Below are positions 8,290 to 18,115 of a DNA stretch of 64,000 bases, piece by piece. The position numbers and the translations under genes are program-made. Each line of letters begins with the position of its first letter. Positions within the stretch are counted from its first letter, which is position 1. Below the pieces are notes generated by a model that saw nothing but the letters and a program-made list of their open reading frames with translations, ran no database searches and was not told the origin of the DNA. Origin of the DNA: Chryseobacterium jejuense (lineage in GTDB: Bacteria; Bacteroidota; Bacteroidia; Flavobacteriales; Weeksellaceae); the NCBI RefSeq assembly GCF_017877355.1, contig NZ_JAGIPR010000001.1, forward strand, positions 248,001 to 312,000, read 5' to 3'.

Positions 8290-11127
8290 ATGAAACAAAG
8301 TAATTTAAAGTATCCATGCCTCATCGCAGTTTTATACTTCGGGATGAACGTGAATGCACAGGTTACAAAAGACTCTGCTAAAGTTCAGAAGATTGACGAA
8401 GTGGTCATGATCGGATATGGTAGCCGTAAGAAAGTGGATAATACAACATCCATTAGCTCCATCAGTGCAGAAGAAGTAACCAAAACCAAAGTTCTGAATG
8501 CTTCACAGGCCATTCAGGGGAAAGCAGCTGGGGTACAGATTATGGCATCTGATATGCCGGGATCTACGCCTATGGTAATGATCAGAGGTCTGGGAACGGT
8601 AACAGGAGGAAGATCTCCTTTATATGTTGTAGATGGAATGTTCCTTGAAAATATCAATAATATCAACTCGAATGATATTCTTACTTACGATATTTTGAAA
8701 GATGCTGCTGCATTAGCAATTTATGGTAACAGAGCAGCAAATGGAGTAATTATTATTACTACGAAGTCTGGAAAAGGAAAGTTAAGCGTTTCTTATGATG
8801 GATTAGTAGGTGTGAGAAGTCCGTTGAAGACTGTGAAAATGGCAAATGCGTCAGAGTTTGCAACCTATAATAATGCGGCTCTTAATTTGAATAGGTTTTC
8901 TACCAATCAACCAGTGAATACAGACTGGTTTAAAGAAATTACAAGAACAGGCGTTTACAATCAGCATAACCTCTCAGTATCCGGATCTTCTGAGGCTGTG
9001 AAATACTTTTTCAGTTTAAGTAATTATGACGAACAATCTATTTTAAGAGGTACAGATTATAATCGTGCTACCATTAGATCTAATAATGAGTTCAAGATTA
9101 CTAAAGGAATTACACTTTCTCAAAATTTCAGTGTAGCATTCACAAAAACGACTCCAAAACCTTTTAATGCATTTACAACTGCTTATAAGCAATCTCCTAT
9201 GGTTCCTGTTTATTATCCTTCAGGACAATTTGGGATGCCTTTTGTAAATGAAACGACAGGACTTGTAGATTATTCAGGGAAAAAATTTAATGATGTTACC
9301 AATCCGGTAAGCCAGTTATTGCTTAATAATGAGCAAAACAAAAATACTTTGCTGCAAGGAGGTTTGAAGTTAGATATAGATATCATTAAAGGGTTAAAAT
9401 TTACTTCTCAGTTTAATGGAGAGTATTCAAACTATAAATCTTATAATTTTAGAAATGAGGTTGATATATGGCTTGCAGAAGAACCTACAAGGGTGCCTGG
9501 AGGCTTCTCAAATACGAACCCTGTTAATACTTTAGAAAACACACGGGAAGATTATTATAACTGGTCATTAACCAATTATTTAACATATAATAAAAAATTC
9601 GGAGTTCACGATATTGAAGCAACAATAGGTACTGAAACTACAGTAAGAAATGGTATTGACCAGCTTATTGTAAAAAGAAAAAATTTGTTGTTGAATGATT
9701 CTAATTATTGGAACCTTAACGGAACCGATTATGTAAATAATGTTCAAAGTTTGAAATCTGTGAAATACGACAGGAATACTACTGTTTCTTATTTTGCCAG
9801 AGCACAGTATAAATTAATGAACCGTTATTTACTAAGTGCAACTATAAGACGTGATGGATCTTCACAGTTTGCAGCAGGTCAAAAATGGGGAACTTTCCCA
9901 TCATTTGGAGCAGGATGGATTATTTCTGAAGAAGAGTTTATGAAAGATGGATTCTTTGATCTGTTAAAATTAAGAGGAGGTTGGGGTAAATTAGGTAATC
10001 AAAGAGTTCCTTTGAATTACCTGCCTTTGAATTCGGGTAAAGATTACAACTATGGTTTTGGAAATGCTAATCCGGTAAGTAATGGTATTACTGTCAACAA
10101 AGGGTTTGATCCTGTATTAGGATGGGAAGTTACTGAAGAATCATCCTTAGGATTGGACTTTGGATTGTTTAATAAGAGATTAACCGGAGGTATTGATGTT
10201 TATAACAGAGAAACCAACAATCTTATTTTAGGAATTACCAATTATATTACTTCAGGACAGTCTGAAACTTATTATTCTCACGTAGGTGCAGTAAGAAACA
10301 GAGGAGCGGAATTTTCATTGAACTGGGCTGATAAAGTGGGCGAAAACTGGACTTACTCTTTAGGAGCTAATTATTCTTACAATCAAAATACATTGACCAA
10401 AGTAGATACAAGCAAAAATATTGCGCAGTTGAGTGGTGGAGATCTGGGCAATGGACAATGGGTCAAACTATTTAACAGTTCCACTGTCGGACACGCTTTG
10501 GGAAGCTTCTATTTATGGGAATATGATGGGGTAGATGCTAATGGTAACATGAAATATAAGGACCTTAATGGAAATGGTATTACGGGATCTGCTGATGCAG
10601 GAGACAGAAAATATTTTAATTCTTATATTCCTAAATCTACTTTGGGAATCAATGTTTCTTTAAGCTATAAGAACTGGGATTTTGCAGCAAATGGATATGG
10701 AGCCTTTGGGTTTAGTGTTTATAATGGTAAAAAAGCGCAGAGAAGTAACAGTGTAAATATCGAATCTTCAGTAGCTCAGGATTACTGGTCTCCATCCAAT
10801 CAGAATTCATATCATCCAAAGCCTTATACAGATAATCCTATTGCCTCCACTTATTTCTTAGAAGATGGGGATTACTTTAGAATTAATAATATCTCAATTG
10901 GATATACTGTGAGGAATGTAGTAGATTATGTAAAATCAGTGAAGTTTTATGTAAGCGCGATCAATCCTTTTGTATGGCAAAAATATTCAGGATATTCCTC
11001 AGAGTTATCAGGATATAATCCGGCAGATGCGAAAACAGAAGGGGATCCTTACAAAATGGCAGGGGTAGAATTAAATGCTTACCCTACGTTAAAATCTTTT
11101 GTATTTGGTGTAAACGTAAACTTTTAG
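8290..11127 (+). CDS. SusC/RagA-family TonB-dependent outer-membrane transporter
   Basis: A 945-residue outer-membrane transporter importing oligosaccharides with its SusD partner. After the signal peptide (ending MNVNA) comes at once the TonB-box/plug entry KIDEVVMIGYG (about residues 36-46), then plug hallmarks SQAIQGKAAGVQI, MIRGLGTVTGGRSPLYVVDG and NGVIIITTKSG, then the barrel, ending in VFGVNVNF with terminal Phe. The CarboxypepD-regulatory-like domain that commonly precedes the plug is absent, so the mature protein is shorter than most SusC proteins. It starts the sugar locus: SusD follows after 5 bp. Confidence 0.96.
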   Translation: MKQSNLKYPCLIAVLYFGMNVNAQVTKDSAKVQKIDEVVMIGYGSRKKVDNTTSISSISAEEVTKTKVLNASQAIQGKAAGVQIMASDMPGSTPMVMIRGLGTVTGGRSPLYVVDGMFLENINNINSNDILTYDILKDAAALAIYGNRAANGVIIITTKSGKGKLSVSYDGLVGVRSPLKTVKMANASEFATYNNAALNLNRFSTNQPVNTDWFKEITRTGVYNQHNLSVSGSSEAVKYFFSLSNYDEQSILRGTDYNRATIRSNNEFKITKGITLSQNFSVAFTKTTPKPFNAFTTAYKQSPMVPVYYPSGQFGMPFVNETTGLVDYSGKKFNDVTNPVSQLLLNNEQNKNTLLQGGLKLDIDIIKGLKFTSQFNGEYSNYKSYNFRNEVDIWLAEEPTRVPGGFSNTNPVNTLENTREDYYNWSLTNYLTYNKKFGVHDIEATIGTETTVRNGIDQLIVKRKNLLLNDSNYWNLNGTDYVNNVQSLKSVKYDRNTTVSYFARAQYKLMNRYLLSATIRRDGSSQFAAGQKWGTFPSFGAGWIISEEEFMKDGFFDLLKLRGGWGKLGNQRVPLNYLPLNSGKDYNYGFGNANPVSNGITVNKGFDPVLGWEVTEESSLGLDFGLFNKRLTGGIDVYNRETNNLILGITNYITSGQSETYYSHVGAVRNRGAEFSLNWADKVGENWTYSLGANYSYNQNTLTKVDTSKNIAQLSGGDLGNGQWVKLFNSSTVGHALGSFYLWEYDGVDANGNMKYKDLNGNGITGSADAGDRKYFNSYIPKSTLGINVSLSYKNWDFAANGYGAFGFSVYNGKKAQRSNSVNIESSVAQDYWSPSNQNSYHPKPYTDNPIASTYFLEDGDYFRINNISIGYTVRNVVDYVKSVKFYVSAINPFVWQKYSGYSSELSGYNPADAKTEGDPYKMAGVELNAYPTLKSFVFGVNVNF

Positions 11128-11132
11128 AAAAA

Positions 11133-12608
11133 ATGAAAAGAAATAAGATATTATTAGTCTCTTTAATGTTATTAGGTTCAGTAGCTGCTGTACAAAGTTG
11201 TAGTGATGAATTTATTGATGTGAAACCCTCGGAGTCAATGACAATTGATGATCTTGAAAAATTTAATAATGATAATGGAGCTACTTACTTTGTGAATTCT
11301 ATCTATGCTAAGTTTTTAGACTGGAATATGAGCACATTTGCCTGGATAGGGGTTACTTCTATTATTTCTGATGATGCTGATAAAGGATCTACTGATGGAG
11401 ATACCGGATCTGATAAAAACCTTTTGGATGCATTGAATATTACTGCTACAACACCATCTTTTAAAGAACTTTTTGCGTCTAACTATCAGGGAATTAATAG
11501 ATGTAATGAGGCTTTAAAATATATCCCGCAATTAGATAAAGCAAACTCTGAATTGCGTAAAAGGCTAATGGGTGAGGCAAAATTTCTGAGAGCATTTATG
11601 TATTTCACCCTTGTGAAATCTTTTGGAGGTGTTCCTTTGGTAGATCGTGTTCCTATTTTAGGAAATGCTGAGGATAAAAAAATGCAGCTAACAAGAGTTT
11701 CTAAAGAAGAAATATATGCCTTCATTGAAAAAGACCTGAAAGAAGCTATTGAATCATTGCCAGGGAAAGGAGCTTATGGAGGAACAGAGGTAGGAAGAGC
11801 ATCAGTAGGAGCTGCTCATGCTCTTTTGGCTAAAGTTTATCTTTATCAGAAAAAATGGCAACTAGCTGCTGAACAATGTGATTTAGTGACAGGCTACTCT
11901 TTAACTCCTAGCTTTATTGATATTTATAAAGTTTCTGGAGAGAATAATGCTGAATCAATTTTTGAAATTCAAGGTTCAGGTGCTGATGCAGGAAGAGCTA
12001 TCCAACAGTACAGTAAAGTCCAGGGAGTTCGTGGTACCGGAGGCTGGGGCTGGGGATTTGCAACACCTACTCAAGGACTATATGATGCTTACACAGCAGA
12101 AGGTGATAAAGAGAGAAGAGATGCTACCATTATCCATAGAGATATGACATTGTATGACGGAAGATATATTCCTAGTACAGTAGAGAACAAGTTCTATAAC
12201 TATAAGGCTTATTCTTCAGCATTCTATGATAAAGATGCAACAGATACCAATATCCGTTATCTGAGATATGCTGAAGTTTTGTTAATCAAAGCAGAAGCAT
12301 TGAATGAATTAGGACAAACAAGTGTTGCTATTCCATTATTAAATCAGGTGAGAGAAAGAGCTAAAATTACTCCAACTCCAGCTACCTCTCAGGCAGATGT
12401 AAGAACAGCAATCTGGAAGGAAAGAAGATTAGAGTTAGCTTTTGAACATGATAGATGGTTTGACTTAGTAAGAACAGGTCAGGCACAGGCGGCAATGGCT
12501 GCTGATGGAGGTAAGAAGTTCATCGTTGGAAAACATGAATTATTCCCACTTCCTTATGAATTTATCATGGAAGCAGGTGGATTGTCTCAACAAAACCCAG
12601 GATATTAA
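11133..12608 (+). CDS. SusD/RagB-family nutrient-binding lipoprotein
   Basis: A 491-residue surface lipoprotein with lipobox VQSC (Cys23). TPR-like helices are typified by GINRCNEALKYIPQLD, GEAKFLRAFMYFTLVKSFGGVPL and AHALLAKVYLYQKKWQLAAEQC. The C-terminal signature is present as IRYLRYAEVLLIKAEALNEL, IWKERRLELAFEHDRWFDLVR and FPLPYEFIMEAGGLSQQNPGY. It lids the SusC barrel and binds the glycan. It is clearly in one operon with susC. Confidence 0.96.
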   Translation: MKRNKILLVSLMLLGSVAAVQSCSDEFIDVKPSESMTIDDLEKFNNDNGATYFVNSIYAKFLDWNMSTFAWIGVTSIISDDADKGSTDGDTGSDKNLLDALNITATTPSFKELFASNYQGINRCNEALKYIPQLDKANSELRKRLMGEAKFLRAFMYFTLVKSFGGVPLVDRVPILGNAEDKKMQLTRVSKEEIYAFIEKDLKEAIESLPGKGAYGGTEVGRASVGAAHALLAKVYLYQKKWQLAAEQCDLVTGYSLTPSFIDIYKVSGENNAESIFEIQGSGADAGRAIQQYSKVQGVRGTGGWGWGFATPTQGLYDAYTAEGDKERRDATIIHRDMTLYDGRYIPSTVENKFYNYKAYSSAFYDKDATDTNIRYLRYAEVLLIKAEALNELGQTSVAIPLLNQVRERAKITPTPATSQADVRTAIWKERRLELAFEHDRWFDLVRTGQAQAAMAADGGKKFIVGKHELFPLPYEFIMEAGGLSQQNPGY

Positions 12609-12620
12609 TCAATAACCATA

Positions 12621-12656
12621 AACTAGAGGAGAGTGAAAATTCTCCTCTGGTTTTAT
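12621..12656 (+). terminator. Hairpin between susD and the GH144 gene
   Basis: A 12-bp stem (12621-12632 with 12641-12652, one G-U) with loop GTGAAAAT is followed by TTTT. It probably acts as a partial terminator within the locus, giving more susCD than enzyme mRNA. Confidence 0.7.
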
Positions 12657-12675
12657 AACCAGTAACACGATACCA

Positions 12676-14064
12676 ATGAAAAGGACCCTATTGTCAATTG
12701 CCGTAACATCTTTATTCTTTGCTTATTCCTGTAAAAATGCTCAGGTTAAACCACAAACCGTTAAAAATAATAGCGTTAAAAGCACTATTACAGATGAACA
12801 GCTGATGGATAAAGTGCAGAAAGATGCCCTAAAATATTTTTGGGAGTATGCAGAACCCAATTCTATGTTGGGAAGAGAGCGTTATCATGAGGACAATATT
12901 TATCCTGATAATGATAAACATGTTATTACAACAGGAGGTTCGGGATTTGGATTGGCAACTTTACTGGTAGGAGTGGAGAGAGGATTCATTCCAAGAAAAG
13001 AGGCTGTGAAAAGATTGACTCACATCATGGATTTTCTGGCCAAAGCAGACCGCCACAAAGGCGCATGGTCACATTGGATCAATGGAGAGACCGGAAAAAC
13101 CATTCCTTTTGGAAAAAAAGATAATGGCGGAGATCTTGTAGAAACAGCATTCCTTACTTCAGGGATATTGATGGTTCGTGAATACTTTAAAAACGGAAAT
13201 GCAGAAGAAAAAGCTTTAGCAGCAAAATGTGATGAACTTTGGAAAGGAATTCAATGGAACTGGTATACCAAAGGCGGAGAAAAAGTGCTGTATTGGCACT
13301 GGTCACCCGAATACCAATGGGAAATGAATTTTCCATTAGAAGGCTATAACGAATGTCTGATTACGTATATTCTTGCGGCATCGTCACCTACTTATTCCAT
13401 AGATGCAGAAACTTATTATAAAGGCTGGACCAGAAACGGAACCTACCTTACAGACAAAACAAAATACGGATTACCTCTGTATGTAAAACACAACTATGCC
13501 GAAGAATACGGCGGGCCACTTTTCTGGGCTCAATATTCATACGTCGGGCTTGATCCTACAGGATTATCCGATAAATTAGTGAAAAACTATTTTGATATTA
13601 ATAAAAATCAAACCCTTATTGATTATAAATACTGTGTTGAAAATCCAAAACAATGGAAAGGCTACGGCCCAAACTATTGGGGGTTAACAGCCGGATATAC
13701 AAGGAATGAGAATGGAAGTACAGGCTATACCGCTCACATGCCAGGTAATGACCATGGAGTCATAACGCCAACAGCTGCCTTGAGCAGCTTTCCATACACT
13801 CCAAAAGAATCCATGGATTTTTTACGATTCATCTATACTCAAAAGCCTGAATTTATCGGATCAGCAGGACCTTACGATGCGACATCCATCAATTATAACA
13901 ACTGGTTTACACCAAGATATCTGGCCATAGATCAGGGAACAATAGCGCCCATGATTGAAAATTATAGAACCGGTTTCCTTTGGAAGTTATTCATGAATGC
14001 TCCTGAAATTCAACAGGGATTGAAAAAACTAAGCTTCCAATCTGCAAAATATGGAATAAAATAA
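12676..14064 (+). CDS. GH144-type glucanase lipoprotein (glycoamylase-like domain, PF10091)
   Basis: A 462-residue lipoprotein (Cys19 in AYSC). The catalytic (alpha/alpha)6-barrel domain is recognised by GGPLFWAQYSYVGLDPTGL, KGYGPNYWGLTA, the TPTAALSSFPYTP segment and AIDQGTIAPMIENYRTG near the C-terminus. Sequences of this kind are often labelled 'glucoamylase', but the characterised relatives founding GH144 are endo-beta-1,2-glucanases. With SusCD upstream and a GH3 enzyme downstream the best reading is a cell-surface or periplasmic beta-1,2-glucan-cleaving enzyme. The specificity is inferred, not seen. Confidence 0.85.
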   Translation: MKRTLLSIAVTSLFFAYSCKNAQVKPQTVKNNSVKSTITDEQLMDKVQKDALKYFWEYAEPNSMLGRERYHEDNIYPDNDKHVITTGGSGFGLATLLVGVERGFIPRKEAVKRLTHIMDFLAKADRHKGAWSHWINGETGKTIPFGKKDNGGDLVETAFLTSGILMVREYFKNGNAEEKALAAKCDELWKGIQWNWYTKGGEKVLYWHWSPEYQWEMNFPLEGYNECLITYILAASSPTYSIDAETYYKGWTRNGTYLTDKTKYGLPLYVKHNYAEEYGGPLFWAQYSYVGLDPTGLSDKLVKNYFDINKNQTLIDYKYCVENPKQWKGYGPNYWGLTAGYTRNENGSTGYTAHMPGNDHGVITPTAALSSFPYTPKESMDFLRFIYTQKPEFIGSAGPYDATSINYNNWFTPRYLAIDQGTIAPMIENYRTGFLWKLFMNAPEIQQGLKKLSFQSAKYGIK

Positions 14065-14120
14065 TTGATTGGAATAAGCTTACAAAGACCATTTCAGTCA
14101 ATGATAAAAAATAAAGCTTT

Positions 14121-14191
14121 CTGATGTAGCAGATAAAACAAATTTATATGATTGCTCAAACACAATAATCTGCTTCATCTGCGAGAAAAAC
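14121..14191. repeat. Dispersed 'AATCTGC' intergenic sequence
   Basis: Contains GTAGCAGAT and the string AATCTGCTTCATCTGCGAGA, the reverse complement of sequence like that at 29107-29141 (CTCGCAGATTAACCAGATTC) and 54771-54804. It fills the gap between the GH144 gene and the esterase. No gene is seen. Confidence 0.4.
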
Positions 14192-14238
14192 AAAATAAAA
14201 ACCAAATCCAAAGGCGTTAGCCAAGATCTAATAGCACT

Positions 14239-14940
14239 ATGAAATTAAAACATATTCCCCTTTTATTACTGCCACTTTCCCTACAGCTCAATGCTCAGGA
14301 AATAAAAGCAGAACTGAACAAAGAAGTTAAACGGCAGGAAAAAATGTCCTATATCTTGGATTATCCTAAAAATACAAAAGGAAATGTTCCTTTGATTGTG
14401 TTTCTTCACGGTTCTGGAGAAAGAGGAAATAATCTTGAGTTGGTAAAAGCTCACAGCCCATTCACTTATAAAAACCTGATTAAGGAACCGGTGGCTATTT
14501 TGGCACCACAATGTCCTGCAGATACCTGGTGGGATACGGTTACAGTGTATAATCTGATCAAGGAAATTCAGAAAAAATATAAAATTGATGCCTCCAGAAT
14601 TTACCTTATCGGTCTTTCTATGGGAGGCTGGGGAACCTTAAAACTGGCTATGGAACATCCTGAGATGTTTGCTGCGGTAGCTTCAGTTTGTGCACCTACA
14701 GATCAGGTGATGACGGCCAATATTCAGCAATTTAAAAATTTGAATATGAAAATATTCCATGGCGGAATGGATGATATAGTATTGCCGGAAAATGCTTTTA
14801 AGTTTTACCAGAAGCTTCATCCTGTGAACCCGACAGCAGAATTGGTGATTTTCCCGAATGATAATCATAACTCATGGGATTCAGCCTATTCAAATCCACA
14901 GTTGTATGAATGGATGCTGTCTAAAAAGAAAGAAAAATAA
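14239..14940 (+). CDS. Exported alpha/beta-hydrolase (carboxylesterase/phospholipase-like)
   Basis: A 233-residue exported hydrolase (signal peptide ending LQLNAQ). The fold is clear: oxyanion strand PLIVFLHGSGERG, nucleophile elbow GLSMGGWGT with Ser127, acid Asp178/179 in FHGGMDDI, and His210 in PNDNHNSWD. Proteins of this type (dienelactone hydrolase/CE1-like) commonly sit in flavobacterial sugar loci, where they may remove acyl groups from the glycan. It lies between the GH144 and GH3 genes in the same direction, supporting an esterase role on substituted glucan, which is inference. Confidence 0.87.
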   Translation: MKLKHIPLLLLPLSLQLNAQEIKAELNKEVKRQEKMSYILDYPKNTKGNVPLIVFLHGSGERGNNLELVKAHSPFTYKNLIKEPVAILAPQCPADTWWDTVTVYNLIKEIQKKYKIDASRIYLIGLSMGGWGTLKLAMEHPEMFAAVASVCAPTDQVMTANIQQFKNLNMKIFHGGMDDIVLPENAFKFYQKLHPVNPTAELVIFPNDNHNSWDSAYSNPQLYEWMLSKKKEK

Positions 14941-15009
14941 GAATACATATTTCGTTCAACGAAAGAAAACTCATAAAAATCAAAACAATAATAACAAGAA
15001 GATAGATTT

Positions 15010-17337
15010 ATGAAAAAGTTAATTGTACTTGCAACGCTGGCACTTTCACCAGTGTTTTCCGCTCAGGAAATGGTGGACAAGCCTGTACAGTCTTATCAGA
15101 CTGCACAATATCAGGCCAAGAAGAAAGCCTTTGTAGACAATCTTTTATCTAAAATGACCTTGGATGAAAAAATAGGTCAGATGAACCTTCCAACCTCCGG
15201 AGACTTTACTACCGGTATGGCTCAGAGTTCAGATATCGGAAAAAAAGTAGAACAAGGGTTAGTAGGCGGGTTATTCAATATAAAAGGAGCGGATAAAATT
15301 AAAGCAGTTCAGAAAGTAGCTGTTGAAAAAAGCCGTTTGAAAATTCCAATGATCTTCGGAATGGATGTTATTCACGGATACGAAACTACTTTTCCTATTC
15401 CATTAGGATTAGCCGCTTCCTGGGATATGAATCTTGTGCAACAATCTGCAAAAGTAGCTGCAAGAGAAGCCGCTTCTGATGGGATCAACTGGACATTTTC
15501 ACCCATGGTAGACATCTCCCGCGAACCAAGATGGGGAAGAGTTTCCGAAGGTTCTGGAGAAGATCCGTATTTAGGAAGTGAAATTTCAAAAAATATGGTG
15601 TATGGTTATCAGGGGAAAGATCTGGCCAATGGCACCAATATATTAGCTTGTGTAAAGCACTTTGCTTTATATGGAGCAGGAGAATCCGGAAGAGATTACA
15701 ATACGGTTGATATGAGCCATGTAAGAATGTTCAACGAATATTTTCCACCTTATAAAGCCGCTGTAGATGCCGGAGTAGCTTCGGTAATGGCTTCTTTCAA
15801 TGAAGTGGACGGAGTTCCTGCAACAGGAAACAGATGGCTTCAGACTGAAGTATTGAGAAACCAATGGAAGTTCAAAGGTTTTGTAGTAACTGATTATACC
15901 GGGATCAATGAAATGGTGGATCACGGAATGGGAGATCTTCAGCAGGTTTCTGCATTGGCTTTAAAAGCAGGTGTTGATATGGATATGGTAGGAGAGGGCT
16001 TTTTAACCACTTTAAAAAAATCATTATCTGAAGGTAAGGTTACTCAGGCTGAAATTGATATCGCAGCCAGAAGAATCCTGGAAGCAAAATATGACTTAGG
16101 TCTTTTCGATAACCCATACAAGCATGGTGATGCAAAATTAGCAGCCAAAGAAGTATACAATTTGGAAAACCGTAACATTGCAAGAAATGTTGCTGCACAA
16201 TCAATGGTTTTATTGAAAAATGAAAATCAGGTGTTACCTTTAAAAAAATCAGGAACTGTTGCAGTGATCGGTCCCTTGGTGAATAACTCAATCAACATGG
16301 CCGGAACATGGAGTGTAGCTACAAAACATAACGTTTCAGTTAATTTAATGCAGGGACTTCAGGCGAATTATGGTAAAGAAGTGAAATTCCTTTCCGCAAA
16401 AGGAGCTAACATTGATTATGATGCAAAACTGGAAGAGATCTATGCCGCTCACGGAAAGAAAACCGATAGAGACAACCGCTCAAAAGAAGAATTGTTAAAA
16501 GAAGCAGTAGATATTGCCAATAAAGCCGACGTTATTGTACTGGCAATTGGAGAATCTGCAGAAATGAGTGGAGAATCTTCATCAAGATCAGAAATCACCA
16601 TTCCTCAATCTCAGGTGGACCTGCTCAATGAATTGAAAAAGACAGGAAAACCAATCGCTATGATTCTTTTCACAGGCCGTCCGCTAGCACTAACGAATGT
16701 AAAAGACACTCCTGATGCCATTCTTAACGCATGGTTCCCGGGCTCAGAAGCAGGAAATGCAATGGCCGATGTTCTTTTCGGAAAAGTAAACCCGTCAGGA
16801 AAACTTCCAATGACTTTCCCAAGAAGCTTAGGACAGGTTCCTATTTATTATAATGCTAAAAATACAGGTCGCCCGTTAGATCAGAAACTGACTGATAAGT
16901 GTGAGTACCAAAGATTCCGTTCCAATTATATGGATGAATGCAATACTCCATTGTATGCATTCGGTTATGGATTAAGCTATACGAAATTCAACTACTCTGA
17001 TATCAGTATTTCCAATCCTAATCCGAAGGGAGATCAAGCTATTCAGGCATCTGTTACGGTAACCAATTCCGGAAACTATGATGGTGCAGAAGTAGTTCAG
17101 CTCTACATCAGAGATATGGTGGGAAGTATTACAAGACCCGTAAAAGAATTGAAAGGTTTCCAGAAAATATTTTTGAAAAAAGGAGAATCCAAAAAAGTAA
17201 CCTTTGAGATCACTCCTGAAAACCTGAAGTTCTACAACGGAGAGTTGAAATACGACTGGGAGTCAGGAGAGTTTGATATTATGATCGGAACAAGCTCCGA
17301 TGAGGTGAAACATTCTAAAGTCAATTGGACAAAGTAA
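15010..17337 (+). CDS. bglX: GH3 beta-glucosidase, BglX-type
   Basis: A 775-residue periplasmic exo-glucosidase. Signal peptide ends SPVFSAQ. The (beta/alpha)8 domain holds the KH motif CVKHFALYGAGESGRDYN and the nucleophile in FVVTDYTGINEM (Asp295). The second domain carries the acid/base region AIGESAEMSGESSSRSE. A fibronectin III-like domain closes the protein (VTNSGNYDGAEVVQLYI...). Length is close to E. coli BglX (765). In this locus it would trim oligosaccharides released by the GH144-type enzyme; Bacteroides GH3 enzymes in comparable loci act on beta-1,2-glucooligosaccharides. Confidence 0.95.
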   Translation: MKKLIVLATLALSPVFSAQEMVDKPVQSYQTAQYQAKKKAFVDNLLSKMTLDEKIGQMNLPTSGDFTTGMAQSSDIGKKVEQGLVGGLFNIKGADKIKAVQKVAVEKSRLKIPMIFGMDVIHGYETTFPIPLGLAASWDMNLVQQSAKVAAREAASDGINWTFSPMVDISREPRWGRVSEGSGEDPYLGSEISKNMVYGYQGKDLANGTNILACVKHFALYGAGESGRDYNTVDMSHVRMFNEYFPPYKAAVDAGVASVMASFNEVDGVPATGNRWLQTEVLRNQWKFKGFVVTDYTGINEMVDHGMGDLQQVSALALKAGVDMDMVGEGFLTTLKKSLSEGKVTQAEIDIAARRILEAKYDLGLFDNPYKHGDAKLAAKEVYNLENRNIARNVAAQSMVLLKNENQVLPLKKSGTVAVIGPLVNNSINMAGTWSVATKHNVSVNLMQGLQANYGKEVKFLSAKGANIDYDAKLEEIYAAHGKKTDRDNRSKEELLKEAVDIANKADVIVLAIGESAEMSGESSSRSEITIPQSQVDLLNELKKTGKPIAMILFTGRPLALTNVKDTPDAILNAWFPGSEAGNAMADVLFGKVNPSGKLPMTFPRSLGQVPIYYNAKNTGRPLDQKLTDKCEYQRFRSNYMDECNTPLYAFGYGLSYTKFNYSDISISNPNPKGDQAIQASVTVTNSGNYDGAEVVQLYIRDMVGSITRPVKELKGFQKIFLKKGESKKVTFEITPENLKFYNGELKYDWESGEFDIMIGTSSDEVKHSKVNWTK

Positions 17338-17432
17338 AAAGTGAAGAAAATTTTTCACAGCGATGTGTTTTATGGTTTTTTGGCATGGTTTTTATTAATA
17401 CCCATCCTAGTTATCATAATAATACAAACAAC

Positions 17433-17822
17433 ATGAAAAAAACAATTTTATTGAGCGCAATGTTCCTTGGTACTTTGGCATTTGCACAACAAACACCAGT
17501 ATTAGGCGGCGACAAAGATGCTCACGGATGTATCGGTTCAGCTGGGTATACCTATTCACAGATCAAGAAAGACTGTGTAAGAACTTTTGAAGAAAAAATC
17601 AAACTAAAAGAAGTTGCTACAAAAGGAGATTATATCGCAGCGGTTATTTTCAGCAAAGACAAAAAGAACGCTGAAGTTTTTGTTAAAGATGCAGAAGGAG
17701 GAAGCGTAATTCTTACCAGAGCAGGAAAAGCAAAAGCTTGGAAAAAAGGTGGTTATGTATTAACTCCTTACAAAAAAAGCGGATTTCAGCTTAAAAAGGA
17801 TAATGTTGTAATCTATCAATAA
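17433..17822 (+). CDS. Small secreted protein, first of a tandem paralogous pair
   Basis: A 129-residue exported protein (signal peptide ending LAFAQ). The conserved core is LGGDKDAHGCIGSAGYTYSQ followed by KKDCVRTFEEKIKL, then a beta-rich tail of Lys-rich strands ending VVIYQ. The two cysteines likely form a disulfide. Similar proteins occur across Bacteroidetes without known function. The ATG at 17433 is chosen because it begins a clean signal peptide; an upstream start in this frame would overlap bglX. It follows bglX by 95 bp and ends at a terminator. Confidence 0.82.
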   Translation: MKKTILLSAMFLGTLAFAQQTPVLGGDKDAHGCIGSAGYTYSQIKKDCVRTFEEKIKLKEVATKGDYIAAVIFSKDKKNAEVFVKDAEGGSVILTRAGKAKAWKKGGYVLTPYKKSGFQLKKDNVVIYQ

Positions 17823-17846
17823 AATCAGATTTTCAAAGAAAAAAGT

Positions 17847-17873
17847 AAGTCACTCGAAAGGGTGACTTTTTTT
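17847..17873 (+). terminator. Intrinsic terminator after the first paralogue
   Basis: AAGTCACTC (17847-17855) pairs with GGGTGACTT (17860-17868), one G-U, with a GAAA loop, then a run of T. Confidence 0.88.
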
Positions 17874-18115
17874 GTGAGTATATAAAACGAGTTATTGGCA
17901 GATTAGGCTATGCCGATCGGGATTTTCATGCCAATTAATGAAGATCATTGGATAATGAATGCCAATCCAAATAAGATAAAAATAGCTTAAGGATATTTCC
18001 ATAGAACAAGACTTATGTTGTTTAAAAAATATAATGTGTTTTGTAACTAGGAATGAAATTAATATCTTTATTTCCAAAACACTTTTACCCCACTGAAAAC
18101 ATTAATAATTTAAAT

